A stretch of 64,000 bases of DNA, from the NCBI RefSeq assembly GCF_027580225.2, contig NC_073361.2, forward strand, positions 23,020,001 to 23,084,000, in the 5' to 3' direction. A program made the translations under genes and the position numbers. Source of the stretch: Misgurnus anguillicaudatus. Its lineage: Eukaryota > Chordata > Actinopteri > Cypriniformes > Cobitidae. Below are positions 59,935-64,000 of this stretch, piece after piece (within the stretch, counting starts at the first letter, position 1; each line of letters starts with the position of its first letter). A model generated the notes under the pieces. That model ran no database searches. It was not told the DNA's origin and worked only from the letters and a program-made list of their open reading frames with translations.

Positions 59935-60877
59935 ATTTATAAAAGTGTACTGAACTTCAAACATTCTCATTCTCCCTTATTAAACTCCCTCTTCTCTCCT
60001 TCCTCAAGCTCCTGTAGATGGCCCCCAGGCATGTAAAATCTTCTGGTAATACCTCTGTTTATTATTCATTTGAATCTAAAAATGATCAGACCTAATAATG
60101 GTATATAATCTCCCTCTAATATGACTCAATACAGCTTGCTCAGTCCTGTCTGTTCATAATTCATAACGTCTTTCCACTCCTGTGTTTCCTATCAATCATT
60201 TTACAAGCCATAATTTGATAGACTTTTTACAGAAGTGCTGGCAACCAATTATGTAAATGCTATTTTAGGACATTTTCTAGACCAGATTTTACCGCTCCAT
60301 TTGTACTTTGATCATTTATATATATATATATATATGGAACTACCGCATGCATATTGCACACAAAACAGAAAATCGTTTAAAAAGCATTGTGTGATGACAA
60401 TGCCTTCTGTACGGTCTAGTGTACTGAATTTGCAAAGCCAAGGTCATGGATTCTACTCCCAGCGAACACATCACCTACAGTACACAAATGTACTAAATGT
60501 ATAGCATGAATGCATTCGCTTTGCATAAATGCAGAAATGTGAATGACAGTGCAACTTCCTGGAGGTTTAAATGAATCTGCTGGGAAAGAAATTGTGTGTT
60601 TGGTACAGGTTTGATATGATGTGCACTTATGAGGAACATGAATATCTTCTCTAAAGAGTCGAAGTTGTATGAGGAAGTATTTGGCAACAAAAACCTAGCA
60701 AACATGTATACTAAGATGTTCTGTCTGTGTGAAGTTGTACTATGAAGCTCATTGCTTTTGAATGGAAATACATTTTTTTTAATATACTGCAAAAAAAAAC
60801 CATTCACAATATTTTATAAAATAAATTCTGATTAAAATAATATTTGCTGGTAATATCGTAACATATAATGTACTAAC
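59935..60877. other. No supported feature
   Basis: AT-rich; only a short TA run at 60317-60334. Confidence 0.4.
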
Positions 60878-62355
60878 CTTGAGGCAGTAAGTGAAGCCAT
60901 AGACAGATGAACAAGATCAAGTGATGTGTGGACTTCCTGTATTGTCCACTCCGATGCTTGGTGTGCTTGTAATGCATCCTTCAAAGTAAAAGAAAGTAAC
61001 ACTTTCAGTAACAATAATGTTTCATTCACTGTAACACAATAACGGGGTGAAACATGCATGGAGCACTACATAAGGTAAATATTGCTTGTAGGGCCTTATA
61101 CTTTTAAATAATTAAAATCATATTCAACTATAAAAGGATCAATATAACTTCCCAAACTAAATAGATCAATCCTGATCCCTTGCTATTTTCCTAAACCAAA
61201 AACCTGTTTTAACACAAGCTGTAAATTGGTAAAACCTTTTGTGTTAAAAGTAAACATATGCACTGATTCAAAGCATAAAAGTTACACTATGAACCCATCG
61301 AGACAGCACTTGCATTCAGTAATTTTACTAAAAACACAAATTAAACAATTTTCACTTATTTGTTATAATGAAAATGAATTTGTTTGAGAACAAATTCTCA
61401 AAAGAAAGAAAGATAATCATGCATCCCATAGGAACCTGGTCCATGTAATTTGCATTGACACAAAATGAATATCTGATGCAAATTTGCTTATACCCTTTCA
61501 GAGAAAAGTACAAATGTTGTCATTGGGGTGATACCTTTTCAAAAAGTACAGGTTTTTACCTAAAAGGTGCATATTGGTATATATTAGGACCTTTTTGCCA
61601 TCCCAGTGACAACTTTTGTACTGTACCTGCAGAATGCATTTAAGCAGTAGAAACTGTAACCCTTTTGTGACTATTTTAAGAGTTCTTGTGAAACTATTTT
61701 TCTGTGTGCAGTGTAAATTTGACCAAAGCAAGATTACAGAATTCTTACATTTTTTAAAGTGTAAAAAAATCTGTGTAAGGAGCCTTGACCTTAACAAATG
61801 AAACTGTACACTCTCAGAAGTCAAATCAATACAGCATGTTATTGTCATTTTTGGTATGCAAGCAGGTCGGACCGGTTTGGCTCTCAATCTTCATATATCT
61901 ATTTTTCTGAACCTTCAAATGAAGTTCATAGAAAACTGCACGATCCTTTTAAGTTTTCAATTTTCTTTAATTGTCAGTCATGTGGGGTGACAAAGAGCTA
62001 AGACGATAATGACAAATTCCTCTCATAGCTGAAGGTATAGTCTGAGGAAATGTGTCACACCTGTCCAATGCCTTTAAATAACAAAATGAACAAGGGTTTT
62101 CTACAGTTTAACTATGGTATTTTTAGTAATACCATAGTAACCAGAAATAGGAACTATAGTTTTACCATGTTGTCTGTAGTAAAAATTAACTATGGTTTTC
62201 TACAGTTTAACTATGGTATTTCTAGTAATACCAAAGTAACCAGAAATATGAACTATAGTTTTACCATGATGTCTGTGGTAAAATGATAGTAATACAAATG
62301 ACAATTAATCTTAAACACGCCAAAAACACGGTTACTATATTTTTACTAAAATAAA

Positions 62356-62423
<68 letters not shown>

Positions 62424-62695
62424 GCATTCGGTCTATCTGTCTGTCTGTCTGAGTAAGTTAGCTAGCTAGCTAATTTCCCAATATTTTATTTTCATACAGA
62501 TTTTAAATATTAATATACATTATTTTTACTTAATTTTCGTGTGTAGCCTACATAAACTTTAAAATAGTCTGTGGATTTCAGTTTTTCAGTGTGATAAATA
62601 AGCAAATCTAACTTGTGTAACACAGGTGACTGAACGAGGAGTCTCGCACTCACCTGCTGCCGTAGCACTTCGCCGCGTGATGCTCGCGAGGACAT
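60878..62695 (-). CDS. Unrecognised gene, first two coding exons
   Basis: Exon 62654-62695 starts with ATG and encodes MSSRASRGEVLRQQ before a CAG|GTGAGT donor. Exon 60878-60978 (acceptor CCTTTGAAG, donor AG|GTTAGT) continues in phase 0 with DALQAHQASEWTIQEVHTSL and ends SMASLTAS in phase 2. There is no signal peptide; the fragment is polar and probably helical. Later exons would lie below 60878 and I could not place them. The phase does not fit the pentraxin exon of the receptor, so I treat it as a separate gene, perhaps overlapping the receptor's 5' region. The function is unknown to me. Confidence 0.5.
61505..61628. mobile_element. Short element with GTACAAAWGTTGTCA ends
   Basis: GTACAAATGTTGTCATTGGG at the left is mirrored by CCCAGTGACAACTTTTGTAC at the right; 124 bp; non-coding. 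Confidence 0.7.
62090..62285. repeat. Tandem duplication, about 94-bp unit
   Basis: AACTATGGTATTTTTAGTAA to CCATGTTGTCTGTAGTAAAA is followed by a second copy with a few base changes. Each copy contains ACTATGGT/ACCATAGT inverted words. Confidence 0.85.
62355..62422. repeat. (TATC)n microsatellite
   Basis: About 17 tetranucleotide units, followed by short CTGT and GCTA repeats to about 62472. Confidence 0.95.
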
Positions 62696-62805
62696 CCTAA
62701 ATTCGCGCCTCTACCCGAGTTCGTAACTCCATCTGAGGTACCTCGGGTCAAATAAACCCCACTACAACGATTATCCGTCGTTTTGCGCTTCAGTTTTACA
62801 AACAG
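62696..62805. promoter_or_regulatory. Candidate bidirectional promoter between two head-to-head genes
   Basis: A CpG-containing stretch (CGCGCCTC, CCCGAGTTCG, CCGTCGTTTTGCGC) between a minus-strand ATG exon (62695) and a plus-strand exon that ends CAG|GTAAGG at 62805/62806. No TATA box stands out, as is usual for such promoters. Confidence 0.5.
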
Positions 62806-63369
62806 GTAAGGAAAAACAGCAAAGATTTCAGATGTGGGGAAAGTAAAAGAGACAGCACTTGGCTTTGAAAAAATGTTGTGACACTCCCATTATTGTGAAA
62901 AGTACTGTACATAAGTAACAAGAGGATGACACGCCTTTCTGTTCACTTTGTTATCTTTCAGAGAACAATCATACGCTACAAACCCCTTTCTTGTAATAAA
63001 TTTTATTTGGCTATCTATGTCATTGTCAACTGACTGTAGTCTTTAGTGTTGTTTGTTGCCATGTTGTGAATATCTAAACTCTATGTAGTCTATAGTGTGG
63101 TGCCCTGTTGTCGATATGATATAAATCTAAACTTGATACTGTAGGCTAGTATATAGATTAGTATTGCTATATTATACTTTAATACCTCAACTGTGCATTC
63201 AATTCTGGCTATAAAATTCCAATGAAGACATCAGACAAATCAAACATATGATGGTATTCCTGTCAAACAAATGTTAACATGATGGTATTCCTGTGTTTCC
63301 TGGGTCTAGTACCATGGTTACTTAATTAAAAGTGATCTGGTGGCACCTGTTCTTTCTTTTAGGCACAAC

Positions 63370-63427
63370 ATGGGACCAGGATATGGAGTCAGACATTTCC
63401 TGGACCCTCAGCAGCTTGTCAGTGGAG
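63370..63427 (+). CDS. Unrecognised gene, first coding exon (continues past the window)
   Basis: Exon 63363-63427 has a good acceptor (TTCTTTCTTTTAG) and donor (GGAG|GTAAAT). ATG at 63370 opens MGPGYGVRHFLDPQQLVSGG, ending in phase 1. A non-coding first exon ends at 62805. No signal peptide is seen. I do not recognise the protein. No second coding exon is seen before the window ends at 64000. Confidence 0.5.
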
Positions 63428-64000
63428 GTAAATCATGCCCATCTGTGCGTACCTTGTGTCGCCCCTTAGGTGTTTTTCTGGGTTCAGACACCCTTGCTGT
63501 TCTCAGGATTTCTTTTCGAGAGACAATAACGTCACACAGACAGCTCAAATATTCCATGACTTAGCTAATAGTGTCTTTGAATAGTGTTCCTATCAACCGA
63601 CTATGTGTGTCAGATGTAAAGAGAGATTTGTTTGAAGGAGGATCTTTGCAGACAGTTTTACTTGAAGGACTGTTATTGGAATAGTTTAGCCAAAAATAAA
63701 AATGTTGCCATTGTTTACTTAATCTTACTGTATGACTTGTAAAGATAAATGAGGACCTGGGTTGTCCATTTTAAAATAATTTGAAAACTTTATAAATGTT
63801 TTATCGAAGTAGTTTTAGTTTTGATTACTAAAATTTGGAAATTAGGAATTATAGGAAAATATGATTCTTTCCAAGTAAAATAGGAAATATTTACTTTAAT
63901 TGGTAACACCTAAAAAGTATGTTTTATAAACCTACATTTTCTTATTTTAATTTTAAAAATCAGGGTGAAAAAAATACTATAATTGATAATACTTAAATAT
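63428..64000. other. Intron sequence to window end, no supported feature
   Basis: AT-rich; no exon or repeat boundary that I can support. Confidence 0.4.

Noticed and set aside
60979..61059. Hydrophobic minus-strand reading (NETLLLLKVLLSFTLK) as a signal peptide for the receptor
   Set aside because: It reads through a good splice acceptor into exon 60878-60978, and that exon ends in phase 2, which does not match the pentraxin exon.

Overview
The window looks like nuclear DNA of a bony fish, most likely a cypriniform (carp/loach/zebrafish relative). The reasons are intron-rich vertebrate genes with GT-AG splice sites, a fish-type GABA-A rho3 receptor gene, a fish-type Helitron, and very many short inverted-repeat elements of families I know from cyprinid genomes (for example ends reading AAAGGGATAGTTCACCC, TGTGACCCTGGACCAC and AAAGGTGCAGTGTGTAA). 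No bacterial operon, CRISPR array, tRNA or rRNA was seen.

Layout. (1) 1-14 kb: a transposon-derived block. An intact 2426-codon Helitron/Helentron replicase-helicase-endonuclease gene lies on the minus strand (5-7285). Upstream of it is a series of strong minus-strand splice donors that looks like a spliced leader starting near 10.55 kb. About 0.5 kb further on, a plus-strand five-exon gene (11.07-13.68 kb) encodes a 288-aa OB-fold, RPA-like single-strand DNA-binding protein. The two may share one control region and may be two halves of one mobile element. (2) 14-20 kb: no gene; tandem duplications, CA/CT/TA/TATC microsatellites and inverted-repeat elements. (3) 20.4-27.5 kb, plus strand: eight exons of a GABA-A receptor rho3 subunit (gabrr3), covering everything after the signal-peptide exon(s). 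(4) 28.6-56.8 kb, minus strand: a very large adhesion GPCR of subfamily G. I assembled 30 exons whose phases agree at every junction and give 3510 codons plus a stop. The order is pentraxin-like domain, a small mucin exon with a furin-type site, a cysteine-rich module, one 6.6-kb mucin exon built of about 42-aa higher-order repeats, GAIN domain, GPS and seven membrane helices. Only the signal-peptide exon is missing. (5) 57-64 kb: mostly intergenic or intronic repeats, then a head-to-head pair of genes I do not recognise, whose first exons flank a CpG-containing region at 62.70-62.81 kb.

How they relate. gabrr3 and the adhesion GPCR are convergent, with stop codons about 1.1 kb apart. The ligand-gated chloride channel and the GPCR are both surface proteins, but nothing in the sequence ties their functions together. 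The Helitron gene and the OB-fold gene make biochemical sense together: rolling-circle transposition creates single-stranded DNA that an RPA-like protein could coat.
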